A DNA stretch of 51,449 nt from Akkermansiaceae bacterium (GCA_021733795.1 JAIPKB010000016.1:1-51449); one strand, 5' to 3'. Shown: positions 8,693 to 18,016, counted from the first letter of the stretch. Made by a program: numbers and translations. Notes: generated from the letters alone by a model not told the origin.

Positions 8693-9776
8693 CGATCCAC
8701 CCCCTTGCCACGGCTTCGCCGGCGCTGAGTCCATCGGGAACCTTCAAGGGGCCGATGCGCGCCGGCGATGAATGATTGTCCCGCCACAGGTAACACCCTG
8801 ATTCACTGCCGGCACTGCTGAGGATTTCGGGATGGTGCGAAATCAGAATGGCCTGGTGCTCTTCGTCGAGCAATTCCCTGAGCGAAATCACCCAGGGCTG
8901 AAGTTCCGGCAAACCCACATAGTTATCTGGCTCGTCCACCAAGACCGTCTCTATCGCCCCGGTTTCCAATGCCGCCCGGATCATGTAAAGACCTACGAGC
9001 ATCTTCTCGCCATCTGACAGTTGACTGAGGAAAAGGGGTTCTGCAAACCTCAGTTGCAGGGCTTTGACGTTGAGGCCCACGTTCTCGAGTTTGAAGGACC
9101 GGAAATCCGGCCAAACGTCTTTGAGTGAATCGCGGAGTGCATCCGTCCAATCCTGTTCTTGGGCGAGAAATCGGTACCAGGAGACCACATTGATCAATGC
9201 AAGGTCAGGGTGTTGGCTTTCCACTTTGCTCTGCTGGTCGAAGCTCCGAGGACTGGGTCTGAGGACGATCAAGCGGGCGATTGCCATCTGGAGGATTTCA
9301 ATTTCCCTCCGGCTTCCTGTCGGCTGGATGGAGGCCAGGGCCGCCTGCCGCCAATCCAGCGGAAATCCGCTTTGATTCCCATTGCCCTTTGGAAACCGGA
9401 CTCCTTCCAGATCCCTTTCAAAAAGGCGCTTCTGATCGCACCACGCTTCTTCACGAATGATGCGCGGTTTCTCGTGGCTCGCCACCTGTTCAAGGTGGAT
9501 CAGATATTTGAACGTATGGCCTTCCGCAGTCACCTCAATTTCGAACTCCTGCACCGTGCTGGCCAGCCAGTTGGTGAACTCAAGGCTTACAATGTCCCGC
9601 TCGCCCTCGCCACCGAGGAAACAATCGCCCGTGCCGAGATTGCGGATGATCCTAATCGCGTCAAAAACCGAGCTTTTACCCGCCCCATTCGGACCGCAGA
9701 GAACGCCGAAAGACTCGAATTGAGCCTCAAAGGCGACCAAGCAACGGAAATTGTTGGCATAAAGGCGGGTAATCAT
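8685..9776 (-). CDS. AAA (ABC/SMC-like) ATPase, putative defence sensor
   Basis: This 363-residue protein begins MITRLYANNFRCLVAFEAQF, the standard opening of AAA_15/AAA_21 overcoming-lysogeny-type ATPases. Walker A is GPNGAGKSS (residues 29-37), the ABC signature is LSDGEK, Walker B is VLVDEPDNYV, and the switch histidine is in ISHHPE. It has no C-terminal TOPRIM domain; that function appears to be supplied in trans by the overlapping downstream gene. The ATG (9776) lies four bases after the stop of a 48-codon priA stub. It also lies six bases after a TACAAT -10 element, so it may be read by reinitiation or from a leaderless transcript. The pair sits inside a priA-flanked insertion. Confidence 0.85.
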   Translation of the reverse strand: MITRLYANNFRCLVAFEAQFESFGVLCGPNGAGKSSVFDAIRIIRNLGTGDCFLGGEGERDIVSLEFTNWLASTVQEFEIEVTAEGHTFKYLIHLEQVASHEKPRIIREEAWCDQKRLFERDLEGVRFPKGNGNQSGFPLDWRQAALASIQPTGSRREIEILQMAIARLIVLRPSPRSFDQQSKVESQHPDLALINVVSWYRFLAQEQDWTDALRDSLKDVWPDFRSFKLENVGLNVKALQLRFAEPLFLSQLSDGEKMLVGLYMIRAALETGAIETVLVDEPDNYVGLPELQPWVISLRELLDEEHQAILISHHPEILSSAGSESGCYLWRDNHSSPARIGPLKVPDGLSAGEAVARGWIDV

Positions 9777-9780
9777 GGCG

Positions 9781-9927
9781 TTATTGTAGCGTGATTGCGA
9801 CGGACGTCAATCTTCCCGGTGACAGGTTAAATTGCACCCGGCACCCCGCCCGCACGTCCATGCCCTCGGGAATGGCGTAGTCAAACACCATTTCCGAAGA
9901 ACCATCGATCAACACCCGCGCCGTCAC
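9781..9927 (-). pseudogene. priA 5' stub (48 codons) under the native priA promoter
   Basis: From GTG 9927 this frame repeats the start of PriA (VTARVLIDGSSEMVFDYAIP) for about 31 codons. It then diverges at the end of the 126-bp repeat into QFNLSPGRLTSVAITLQ and stops with TAA at 9783-9781. The stop is four bases before the AAA ATG. It is a gene fragment left by the insertion, but it could work as a leader ORF coupling translation to the AAA gene. Confidence 0.8.
9783..9810 (-). promoter_or_regulatory. Candidate internal promoter of the AAA/TOPRIM pair
   Basis: Minus strand: TTGACG (9805-9810), 16 bases, TACAAT (9783-9788), AACGCC, ATG. Both hexamers match the housekeeping consensus at five of six bases. 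The predicted transcript would be leaderless. It lies wholly inside inserted DNA, so the island may carry its own promoter. Confidence 0.5.
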
Positions 9928-9959
9928 ACCCCCACCCTGCCCCAGCCGCCGCCACCGGC
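9834..9959. repeat. 126-bp direct repeat of the priA 5' end, copy joined to the native promoter
   Basis: Second copy of the sequence at 7843-7968, with three single-base differences. Its right end meets the original upstream region of priA and falls inside the -10 element of the native promoter. Confidence 0.97.
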
Positions 9960-9986
9960 AATAGTGCTCCCGCCGTATTCTGTCAA
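9958..9986 (-). promoter_or_regulatory. Native priA promoter, now driving the stub and island
   Basis: Minus strand: perfect TTGACA (9981-9986), 17-base spacer, TATTGC (9958-9963). The copy of the priA start next to intact priA lacks these elements; it is followed instead by unrelated sequence from 7969 on. Confidence 0.5.
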
Positions 9987-9994
9987 ATCCCGCC

Positions 9995-10023
9995 TTGTCC
10001 GCCGGGGGGCCATGGGCTAGGCT
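9995..10023 (+). promoter_or_regulatory. Candidate macroglobulin-gene promoter
   Basis: TTGTCC (9995-10000), 17 bases, TAGGCT (10018-10023), then nine bases to the ATG. It is back to back with the native priA promoter. Confidence 0.45.
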
Positions 10024-10032
10024 CACCGGCAA

Positions 10033-13000
10033 ATGAACCCCCGCAGCATCCTGTTAGGCGGACTTTCCCTGCTTCACGGCGCGTTGTGCGCCGCGCCGCT
10101 GGACCAAGAGTGGCAAGCCGTCGCCAAAGCGCTCGATGACAAACAACCGCAGACCGCACTGCCCCTGCTCAAACCTTTGGAAACCGCCGCGTTCAAGCGC
10201 AAAGCATGGGGCGATGGCACCAAGGCGCTCCTCATCCGCGTGCGCCTGGAAAACGGACTGGGCTGGGCTGGCACGCTCGACGACACCCAGTCGGCGCGCC
10301 GGAGCCAGTGGACACCGGACCCGTTTGCGGCCGATCCGTTCGCAGATGCGGCAGCCCCGGACCTTGACGACGAAGAGGAACCGCCCGCCGGCTTGCCCGG
10401 TTGTGTGCGGCAGTTGGAGCAGGAAATCCCCGCGGCACCCGAACCCGTGCGACCGCTCCTCCGCTGGGCGCAGGCACGCTGGCTCCATGCCTATGCCTGC
10501 AAAGTCGAGTCCCATACCGGGAGCAGCGACCTGTGGCAGGCCCCCGATCCCGCGCGTTCCGCCACACCCGGACTCGCTGCCGAGCCGATCGAGTCGTGGA
10601 ATTTCCGGCGCCTGATGACGGAAACCGGAAAGTTTTACCTCCGAGCCTTGGAGGAAAAGTCCCTCCGCACCCCGCCGGTGGCGGCGTTTTCCAAGGTCCT
10701 GTCGCCGCGCGGCGCGCTTGGCGACGCCCTGCGGCCCACGCTCTACGACCTCGTCGCCCACTCGGTGCTCGGGTTCCTTGATGACCCCTGGCTGTGGGGC
10801 GACGCGCCCGACGACCCACTTCGGATTGCCCCGGCCTCGCCGGCGCTCGCTGATGCGGAGGCTTTTCTAACATGGAGACCGGTGCCTACCCGCGGGTTCT
10901 CGCGTCACTACCACTCGCTGCGGATCTATCAGGATCTGCTCGCCTTCCACCGTGCCGATGCCGAACCATCTGCCCGGCTGCACTGCGATCTCGAGCGCAT
11001 CCGTTGGGCCGGCCGCGCTGCCAAGGGTGCGGGAAGTTACGACCGCCGGTTGGCGGCGATCCGCGCGTTCATCGCGGCCCATGCCACGCACCCGCTGAGT
11101 GCCGACGCCCGGCAGGATGAGGTCATCCTGCTGATGATGAAGGACCACGTCACGGATGCCCATGCTGTCGCGCTCGCCGGGGCGGAGGCGTTTCCGCGAC
11201 ATCCGTTCGGGCGGCAGTTGCGGGCGGTGGTCGCCGAATTCGAGGAGCGCACTCTGCGACTCAAAACCCCCGCCGTTTGGCCGCCATCCGGCGAAGACAT
11301 CACCGTCACCCGGAAGAACTTCAAGCAGGTCTGGTTCCGGCTCTATCCGCGCACTTGGACCCCGGAGGCGGACCTCGCCAATCAGGACGAATCATGGGAG
11401 TCCGCAAAAGGCCTTAGGCGCCTGCTCAAATCAAAGCCGGTGCGGGCCTGGGAGGCGACTTTTGACGATCCGGCGGACTACCGCGTTCACACCAGCGAAA
11501 TGGCCACCCCTGCGGACCTGAAACCGGGTGAATATCTCTTGATCGCCTCCGACCGCAAGGATTTCACGAAGCAGGGAGCCATCGCCACGGTCACCATCAC
11601 CGTGTCGGGACTGGAATTGGCGTTAGAAACGGACTCACGGGACCGCGCTGACGTGGCGGGCCTGGTGGTGGACACCGTCACCGGCGCACCCGTGGCCGAT
11701 GCCAAGGTCGAAATGTGGCAGATGTTGAAAAACGCCGATCCCAAGGAAACCTCCGCCGTGGAACGGAAAGAAACCCGCACGGATGCGGACGGCGCGTTCC
11801 GCGTGCCGCTGGCGGCCATGCCAAAAGGCGGCAAGGTGCTGGTGCAGGCGTCCAGCGGAGATCACAGGATTCACGGCAATTCCAGCGTTTGGGAACCTTC
11901 CCGGTCAACCGTAGCCCCCCCCAAGGACACCCCGGAGCGGATCATCTTCTTCACCGACCGCGGGATCTACCGGCCCGGCCAGACGATCCAATTCAAGGGC
12001 ATCCTCCACACCATCCGCCATGACGACGAGGAACCCCACGCCATCCCCAACCGCGAACTGACTGTGATTCTAACCGGTCCCAACGACCAGCAATGCGGCG
12101 AGCTGAAGGCCGTCACCAACGCGCGCGGCTCGTTCACCGGTTCGTTCACCGCGCCCTCGGGAGCATTGTTGGGAAACTTTGAGATCGCGTCCGGTCAACT
12201 CGGCTCGGCCACGGTATCCGTGGAGGAATACAAACGGCCCAAGTTCCAACTGGTCCTCCATCCGCCGGAACAGCCCGCCGAGGTCGGTGGAAAAGTCGTG
12301 GTGAAAGGCACGGCCACCGCCTTTACCGGCGCGCCGGTCGATAGCGCGAAGGTCGAGTGGCGGATCGGTCGGGAGGCTTTTTATACCGGCCGGGGCGCGT
12401 GGCTGCACGGGTGGGGCTCGCAGGGCACGGAGCATCACGTCACCGGTACCGCCGCTACCGGCACGGATGGCTCGTTCGCCATCGAATTCACCGCCGAGCC
12501 CGACGACCGGATGGACGACACCCTGGACCCGGCCTATGCCTATGAAATCCGGGTGACGGTCACCGACCCCACCGGCGAAACCCGCGAGGATACGATCTCG
12601 GTTTGCACGGGAAAGACAATGTTCGCAGCTTCATTATTTGTTAGGGAAAGGTGGCAGGAAGTCGGCAAGCCGGTGGTCATCGAGGTGGGCACCCAGACGC
12701 ACGACGGCGTCGGCTATCCGGCCGCCGGCACGCTCCGCGTCTATCGACTCAAGCAACCGGCGGTGTGTCCGAAGGACGGGAGCGGGTCCGGTGGCCTGCG
12801 TTTCTTCGGAAGGTCCTCGGAAACGGCCGATTGGGAGACCGGCGGCATAGTGTGGGAAGGTCCGGTCGCCACTCAAAAGGACGCGTACGGCGACGTGGTG
12901 GCGGAGGTGACGGTACCGTTGCCCGCCGGCTGTTTTCGTGCGGAATTCGAAGCGACGGACCTGCGCGGCAACAAGGTGATCGACCTAACCGACATCGAGG

Positions 13001-16000
13001 TGCTCGATCCGCAGGCCGACCGGCTTGCGATCAAGGTGCCGTTCCGCGTGGCCACTCCTCAGGGATACGGCGAGGTGGGCGAACCATTCAAGCTGTTGTG
13101 GGGCAGCGGGCTCGACTCCGCCCGCGCCTGTGTGGAATGGGTCCATCAGGGCAAACTGCTCAAGCGGGAGTGGACCGCCCCCGGCCGCACCCAGCAGGTG
13201 CTCACCTTCACGCCGGATGCCTCGTTGCGCGGCGGCTTCGATGTCCGCGTCCGTCAGTTCACCGCGAACCGCTATCAGTCGTTCACGAGCACGATCCACG
13301 TCCCCTGGCCTCACAACGATCTTACACTGAAATGGGAGCACTTCACCTCGAAACTCGCACCGGGTGCTGCGGAAACCTGGAATTTGGTGGTCACCGGAAC
13401 CGATGGCAAACCCGTGCCCGCCGAAATGGTGGCCACGCTCTACGACGCCTCGCTCGACGACCTTGGTGGATACGCGAGTTTCGGCTCCTTCCAGGGGCTC
13501 TATCCGACTCAAGCCTACTGGTGGTTTCCAGGGACCGAGTTCGGCGGTCGTTCCTGCTATGCCTCCGACACCGCGCCCTCGAAGCACACCGATTCCGGCG
13601 AACTCGCGTCCCCCTTCCGCAATCTGCTCTCCGCCCTCGACGACGCACCGAGCGTGACCAGCCTTTCCTTCCGCAGCAATGGCCGGAGCGCGGATTTCGG
13701 CGAGCGGCACGGCATGAGCTTGCTCGATGCCAACGAACTTGTGGGCTACAGTCCGCCGGAACTGCCGAACTCCGTGGGCGGCATCGGCGGTGCATTCGCG
13801 GGCGGGGGCTTTCCCATGACTCCCGCAACCCCCCCTTCCCTGCCCGGCCCGGAAGGCGCGCGGTATGAAGCCGAACGCCGCGCGTTGGCCGCCATTCCCG
13901 TCCGCAAACAACTCCAGGAAACCGCGTTCTTCCAACCGCTTCTAACCGCTGGTGCCGACGGCAAAATCCGGATCTCGTTCACGATGCCCGAGGGCCTCGG
14001 CCGCTGGAGTTTCCTCGGCTTCGCCCATGATGAAAAACTGCGCTCGGGCCGGATCGATGCGGAAGCCGTCACCACCAAAGACCTGATGGTGCAGCCGAAC
14101 CCGCCCCGCTTCCTGCGCGAGGGCGACACGCTCGACTTCACCGTGCGCGTCACCAACCGGAGTGACCGCGAACAAACCGGCTTGGCGCGCCTCACTCTAG
14201 CCGATGCGGCAACCGGCCGCGATCTCACCGCAGCGCTCGGCGTCACCGCGCCCGACCAGCCGATCGCGATTCCCGCCCAACAATCGCGCACGGTAGTGTG
14301 GCGGCTCAGCGTGCCGGACGGCACCGGGTTTCTCACCTACAAAGCGGTGGCCACCGCCGGCAACCTGTCCGACGGCGAGGAGAACTGGCTGCCGGTGCTG
14401 CCGCGCAAGGAGTTGGTGACCGATTCGCTCGCGCTGCGGGTGCGCGGCACGGGCACCACGGAGGGCGTGCTGGAAACGCTGCGCGACAGCGGCGGGTCAG
14501 CCACCTTGCGCCACCACTCGCTGCAAGCGAACGTGGTCTCGAATCCCGCTTGGTATGCGGTGATGGCGCTGCCTTATCTGATGGAGTTTCCGCACGAGTG
14601 TTCGGAGCAAACCTTCCACCGCTACTATGCCAACGCACTGGGCCACCATCTCGCCAACTCCGATCCCCGCGTCCGCGAGGTGTTCGAGGCGTGGAGGGAA
14701 TCCGGTGCTCTAACCAGCCCGCTGCCCCGCAACGCGGAGCTATCCAACATGATGTTGGAGGAAACCCCGTGGCTGTTGGATGCCGCTGCGGAGACCGACG
14801 CTCGGCAACAGGCGGGCCGGTTGTTCGACGAACCGCGGATGAGCGAGGAACTCAAGCGCACGCTGGCCAAGCTCAGCGAGATGCGCCGCGAGAGCCCCTT
14901 GTGGCCGTGGTTCGAGGGCGGGCCGGAAAGCACGTCGATGAGCGCCGTCATCGTCGCGGGCTTCGGCCGCTTGCGGGCGCTGGGCGTGGACACCGATGTG
15001 TCCCTTGCCATCGACGCGCTGCCCGCGCTCGATGTGGATCTGGCCAAACAACACCGCGCCATCCTCAAGGCCGGCAAGCCGAACGCCAACTACCTCGACG
15101 GGTGGGTGGCCCAGCGACTCTACGCCCGTTCGTTTTTCCTCAAGGACCGCCCGCTTGAAGGCACCCTGCTCGCGGCGCACCGCTATTTCACCACCCAGGC
15201 CCAACAACACTGGCGCACTCTAACGGATCGAGGGGCCGCCGCCCAGCTCGCACTCGCCCTCTGGCGTGGCGGCGACACGGAAACCCCCAAGCTCATCACT
15301 CGCGCGTTCCGCGAGACCGCACACAACCACCCGCAGGGCGGCATGTCATGGCCCGCCGTGGCCGGCGGCGGTTGGTGGCTATGGGAGGACCCGGTGACGA
15401 CGCAGGCGATGATGATCGAGGCTTTCGCGGAAATCGATCGCGATGCCAAGGCGGTGGAGGACTGCCGCGTGTGGTTGATCCAACAAATGCGTGGCAACCG
15501 CTGGTCGAGCACGCTCAGCACCGGGATGGCGGCGCAGGCGTTGTTAGCCGATCCACCGTCCGGCGATGCAACCGGCAACGCGCTGCCGCCGTTGTTCTCC
15601 ACCGCCGCACCGGCGCGGTTGGAACTGGGTGGCGTGGCCGTGGCTCCCGCCGCCGTGGAACCCGGCACCGGCCGCTATCAACACCGCGTCACCGGCGACG
15701 CTGTCACCCCGGCCATGGCACGGGTTTCCCTCACCAAACAGGACCCCGGCATCGCGTGGGCCAGCGTCCACTGGCGGTATTTCGAGGATACCGAAAAGCT
15801 CGCCGCGCGGGGTTCGGGCGGCTTATTGTTAGAGAAATCGCTGTGGGTGCGCCGCCAAACCCCGCAGGGCGAGCAGCTCGTGCCCGTCGCCGGCCCGGTG
15901 CGCGTGGGCGAGGAAATCGTCACCCGGCTCGTCGTGCGCAACACCCGCGCCCTCGAATTCGTCCACCTCAAGAGCGCCCGCGGCAGCGGCCTCGAACCGC

Positions 16001-16236
16001 TCGCGGTACACAGCGGCTACCGCCGGGATGAGGGTGTCGGCTGTTACTGTGTCACCCGCGACGCGGCCGACCATCGCTTCATCGACCACCTGTCCGCCGG
16101 CACGCATGTCTTCGAGGACCGCGCCCGCGTGCAGCATGCCGGCAGCTATCCATGCGGGGTGGCCGAAGTCCGCTGCCTCTACGCGCCCGAATCCGCCGCC
16201 CGTTCCGTCGGCGCCCGCATCGAGGCGGTTCGCTGA
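10033..16236 (+). CDS. Large bacterial alpha-2-macroglobulin family protein
   Basis: At 2,067 residues this is longer than typical bacterial alpha-2-macroglobulins (about 1,500-1,700). It has a Sec signal peptide (MNPRSILLGGLSLLHGALCA). A long N-terminal region of about 480 residues precedes the macroglobulin repeats, and the MG2 hallmark TDRGIYRPGQTIQFKG lies near residue 640. The A2M region (TAGADGKIRISFTMPEGLGRW) lies near 1,300. The thioester motif is CSEQ at 1523-1526, within FPHECSEQTFHRYYAN. These periplasmic proteins trap proteases by covalent linkage and are often paired with penicillin-binding protein 1C. No such partner is adjacent here. The cysteine in the signal region is not in a good lipobox, so it may be soluble. 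It stands alone, convergent with cls. Confidence 0.93.
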   Translation: MNPRSILLGGLSLLHGALCAAPLDQEWQAVAKALDDKQPQTALPLLKPLETAAFKRKAWGDGTKALLIRVRLENGLGWAGTLDDTQSARRSQWTPDPFAADPFADAAAPDLDDEEEPPAGLPGCVRQLEQEIPAAPEPVRPLLRWAQARWLHAYACKVESHTGSSDLWQAPDPARSATPGLAAEPIESWNFRRLMTETGKFYLRALEEKSLRTPPVAAFSKVLSPRGALGDALRPTLYDLVAHSVLGFLDDPWLWGDAPDDPLRIAPASPALADAEAFLTWRPVPTRGFSRHYHSLRIYQDLLAFHRADAEPSARLHCDLERIRWAGRAAKGAGSYDRRLAAIRAFIAAHATHPLSADARQDEVILLMMKDHVTDAHAVALAGAEAFPRHPFGRQLRAVVAEFEERTLRLKTPAVWPPSGEDITVTRKNFKQVWFRLYPRTWTPEADLANQDESWESAKGLRRLLKSKPVRAWEATFDDPADYRVHTSEMATPADLKPGEYLLIASDRKDFTKQGAIATVTITVSGLELALETDSRDRADVAGLVVDTVTGAPVADAKVEMWQMLKNADPKETSAVERKETRTDADGAFRVPLAAMPKGGKVLVQASSGDHRIHGNSSVWEPSRSTVAPPKDTPERIIFFTDRGIYRPGQTIQFKGILHTIRHDDEEPHAIPNRELTVILTGPNDQQCGELKAVTNARGSFTGSFTAPSGALLGNFEIASGQLGSATVSVEEYKRPKFQLVLHPPEQPAEVGGKVVVKGTATAFTGAPVDSAKVEWRIGREAFYTGRGAWLHGWGSQGTEHHVTGTAATGTDGSFAIEFTAEPDDRMDDTLDPAYAYEIRVTVTDPTGETREDTISVCTGKTMFAASLFVRERWQEVGKPVVIEVGTQTHDGVGYPAAGTLRVYRLKQPAVCPKDGSGSGGLRFFGRSSETADWETGGIVWEGPVATQKDAYGDVVAEVTVPLPAGCFRAEFEATDLRGNKVIDLTDIEVLDPQADRLAIKVPFRVATPQGYGEVGEPFKLLWGSGLDSARACVEWVHQGKLLKREWTAPGRTQQVLTFTPDASLRGGFDVRVRQFTANRYQSFTSTIHVPWPHNDLTLKWEHFTSKLAPGAAETWNLVVTGTDGKPVPAEMVATLYDASLDDLGGYASFGSFQGLYPTQAYWWFPGTEFGGRSCYASDTAPSKHTDSGELASPFRNLLSALDDAPSVTSLSFRSNGRSADFGERHGMSLLDANELVGYSPPELPNSVGGIGGAFAGGGFPMTPATPPSLPGPEGARYEAERRALAAIPVRKQLQETAFFQPLLTAGADGKIRISFTMPEGLGRWSFLGFAHDEKLRSGRIDAEAVTTKDLMVQPNPPRFLREGDTLDFTVRVTNRSDREQTGLARLTLADAATGRDLTAALGVTAPDQPIAIPAQQSRTVVWRLSVPDGTGFLTYKAVATAGNLSDGEENWLPVLPRKELVTDSLALRVRGTGTTEGVLETLRDSGGSATLRHHSLQANVVSNPAWYAVMALPYLMEFPHECSEQTFHRYYANALGHHLANSDPRVREVFEAWRESGALTSPLPRNAELSNMMLEETPWLLDAAAETDARQQAGRLFDEPRMSEELKRTLAKLSEMRRESPLWPWFEGGPESTSMSAVIVAGFGRLRALGVDTDVSLAIDALPALDVDLAKQHRAILKAGKPNANYLDGWVAQRLYARSFFLKDRPLEGTLLAAHRYFTTQAQQHWRTLTDRGAAAQLALALWRGGDTETPKLITRAFRETAHNHPQGGMSWPAVAGGGWWLWEDPVTTQAMMIEAFAEIDRDAKAVEDCRVWLIQQMRGNRWSSTLSTGMAAQALLADPPSGDATGNALPPLFSTAAPARLELGGVAVAPAAVEPGTGRYQHRVTGDAVTPAMARVSLTKQDPGIAWASVHWRYFEDTEKLAARGSGGLLLEKSLWVRRQTPQGEQLVPVAGPVRVGEEIVTRLVVRNTRALEFVHLKSARGSGLEPLAVHSGYRRDEGVGCYCVTRDAADHRFIDHLSAGTHVFEDRARVQHAGSYPCGVAEVRCLYAPESAARSVGARIEAVR

Positions 16237-16295
16237 AATGGGGGGACGGAAGATCTTGAATCGCTTTCTCAGGGGTAAACCCAAGGATGCCGTTT

Positions 16296-17750
16296 CTACA
16301 GCAAGGGACCGAACATGGCGACCGCATTGTTCCAGAGCAGGCGGCGCACGGGCCATTGGGCCACCATCTCCGCCGTGACGGGATGGGAATGGGCCAGGTA
16401 TTCCGCCTGCCGTTGCCGCACGTCGGCGGTCAGCGCGGGATCGTGGAACAGGATGTTGTTCTCGTAGTTCAACTCGAAACTGCGCCGATCCATGTTGGCG
16501 GATCCGATCAGGCTCACTTCGCCGTCCAGGGTCAGCGATTTGGCATGGAGCAGGCCGCCTTCGTATTCGAATATGCGCACCCCCGAGGCTAACAGTTCGG
16601 CGTAATAACTGCGACTCGCCGCTCCCACCACGAACGAATCGTTGCGCGCCGGAAAAATAATGGTGGTCGCGACGCCCCGCCGTGCGCTCGCACACAGCGC
16701 CGCCTGCATCGCCTCGTCCGGCACATAGTAGGGCGTCGAGATGCAAAGCTCGCGGCGGGCGGCATACATCAGGGTTTCGAAGACCTCGGGCATCGCCGAA
16801 TAACGCACGGTGGGGCCCGTGCCGATCACCTGGGCGGTGAAACCGGGTTCGCCGGGCGGTAGCGGTTCCCGCAAAATGTCCCCGAGGTCATCATCGACGT
16901 GGGCCATCCAGTCGCTGGCGAAAAGGTGTTGGTTCTGGCGGACGACAGGCCCTTCGAAACGCATCATGACATCCACCCAGGGCGCATACTTTGCCTTCAC
17001 CCGGAACTCCGGGTCGGCGCAGTTCTGGCTGCCGCAATAAGTGAGGCGATTGTCGATCACCAGGATCTTGCGGTGGTTGCGCAAGTCGATCCGGCCTTTC
17101 AACGGACGCAGCAGGGGGTTTCCGATCGGCAGGGCCACGGCCATGTGAACCCCCGCCTCCCGCATCGCCTGCCAGTGCGCCGAAGCGGTCATGAGTCGTG
17201 AGCCGAGCCCGTCGGCCATCGCCCGGCAGGTCACTCCTCGCGCCGCCGCCCGCTTCAGCGCCTCCACCATCTTGAGCCCGTTATGATCGGTCAGCCAGAT
17301 GTAGAAGATGAGATGCACGTGTTTCTCCGCGGCATCGATGTCCGCCACCATCGACTCGATCGCCGCATTGGAATCCTTCATCAACTTCGCCCGGTTCCCA
17401 CCCATCGCTTCGAAGCCATTGACGGAATGGCCCACCCGGAACAGGTGGACGTACCGTTCCGGGATCTCCGGTTTAAAATTGGCGGAGTCCGCTCCCGGAG
17501 TCGCCGCCACGTCCGGCATGCTCGCAAGCACCTCACGCATCCGTGCGACCCGCCGTCGGCCGATGCTGGTTTCCCCCAACAGCAGATAGGCGACGATGCC
17601 GAAGGCCGGCACCGCGAGGATGACCACCACCCACGCCACGCGGGAAGCAGGCTGGCGGTGCGGGCGCAATATCGCGCGCAGGGAAACAGCGAGATGGGTT
17701 AGAAAAAAAAGTCCCGGCCAAACCAGCGCTATGATGTGATCTTCCGTCAT
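16296..17750 (-). CDS. cls: Cardiolipin synthase, phospholipase D superfamily
   Basis: This 484-residue protein has two N-terminal membrane segments (IIALVWPGLFFLTHLAVSL and WVVVILAVPAFGIVAYLLLG). They are followed by two phospholipase D catalytic motifs: HRKILVID near residue 230 and HAKSLTLDGEVSLIGSANMD near residue 400. The enzyme joins two phosphatidylglycerols to make cardiolipin and glycerol at the inner membrane. Length and the two-domain layout are normal for ClsA-type enzymes. A TTGACA-containing 30-bp repeat (17779-17808) lies 29 bases upstream of the start and may contribute to its promoter. Confidence 0.92.
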   Translation of the reverse strand: MTEDHIIALVWPGLFFLTHLAVSLRAILRPHRQPASRVAWVVVILAVPAFGIVAYLLLGETSIGRRRVARMREVLASMPDVAATPGADSANFKPEIPERYVHLFRVGHSVNGFEAMGGNRAKLMKDSNAAIESMVADIDAAEKHVHLIFYIWLTDHNGLKMVEALKRAAARGVTCRAMADGLGSRLMTASAHWQAMREAGVHMAVALPIGNPLLRPLKGRIDLRNHRKILVIDNRLTYCGSQNCADPEFRVKAKYAPWVDVMMRFEGPVVRQNQHLFASDWMAHVDDDLGDILREPLPPGEPGFTAQVIGTGPTVRYSAMPEVFETLMYAARRELCISTPYYVPDEAMQAALCASARRGVATTIIFPARNDSFVVGAASRSYYAELLASGVRIFEYEGGLLHAKSLTLDGEVSLIGSANMDRRSFELNYENNILFHDPALTADVRQRQAEYLAHSHPVTAEMVAQWPVRRLLWNNAVAMFGPLL

Positions 17751-17778
17751 ATTCTTTCGATATCCAGGGGCTATTCTG

Positions 17779-17808
17779 CCTATTCCCGCAGCTTTCTGTC
17801 AATGCCGA
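17779..17808. repeat. 30-bp dispersed repeat, copy 1 (upstream of cls)
   Basis: This 30-base stretch recurs at 20070-20099 with one mismatch and the same orientation. Read on the minus strand it contains TTGACAGAAAGC and GGGAATAGG, so it could be a promoter module. The remainder of the 490-base gap up to cbpA holds the palindrome at 18017 and the cbpA promoter; I see no gene in it. Confidence 0.85.
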
Positions 17809-18016
17809 TATCACAAACTGGTGCTTGGCGTGCTTGGCCGACGCCTGGGGCCTTGCACCGCTGTATCGCAACGGGTTTGGCCTCGTTACCGTGGCTCATG
17901 CCGTCCATCGTGCGACCAGCGGCCACAGCGGATTTATGGAAATCTGCAAACGATTTAGTTGCAGGGCAAAGTGACAATCTTCCAAATCGGAGCTGGAGGA
18001 CATTGAGGGGGCATCA

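Noticed and set aside
7843..9959. 126-bp repeats as insertion-sequence target duplications
   Set aside because: Target duplications of transposons are usually 2-14 bp, no transposase or terminal inverted repeats lie inside, and the repeat corresponds to a gene end.
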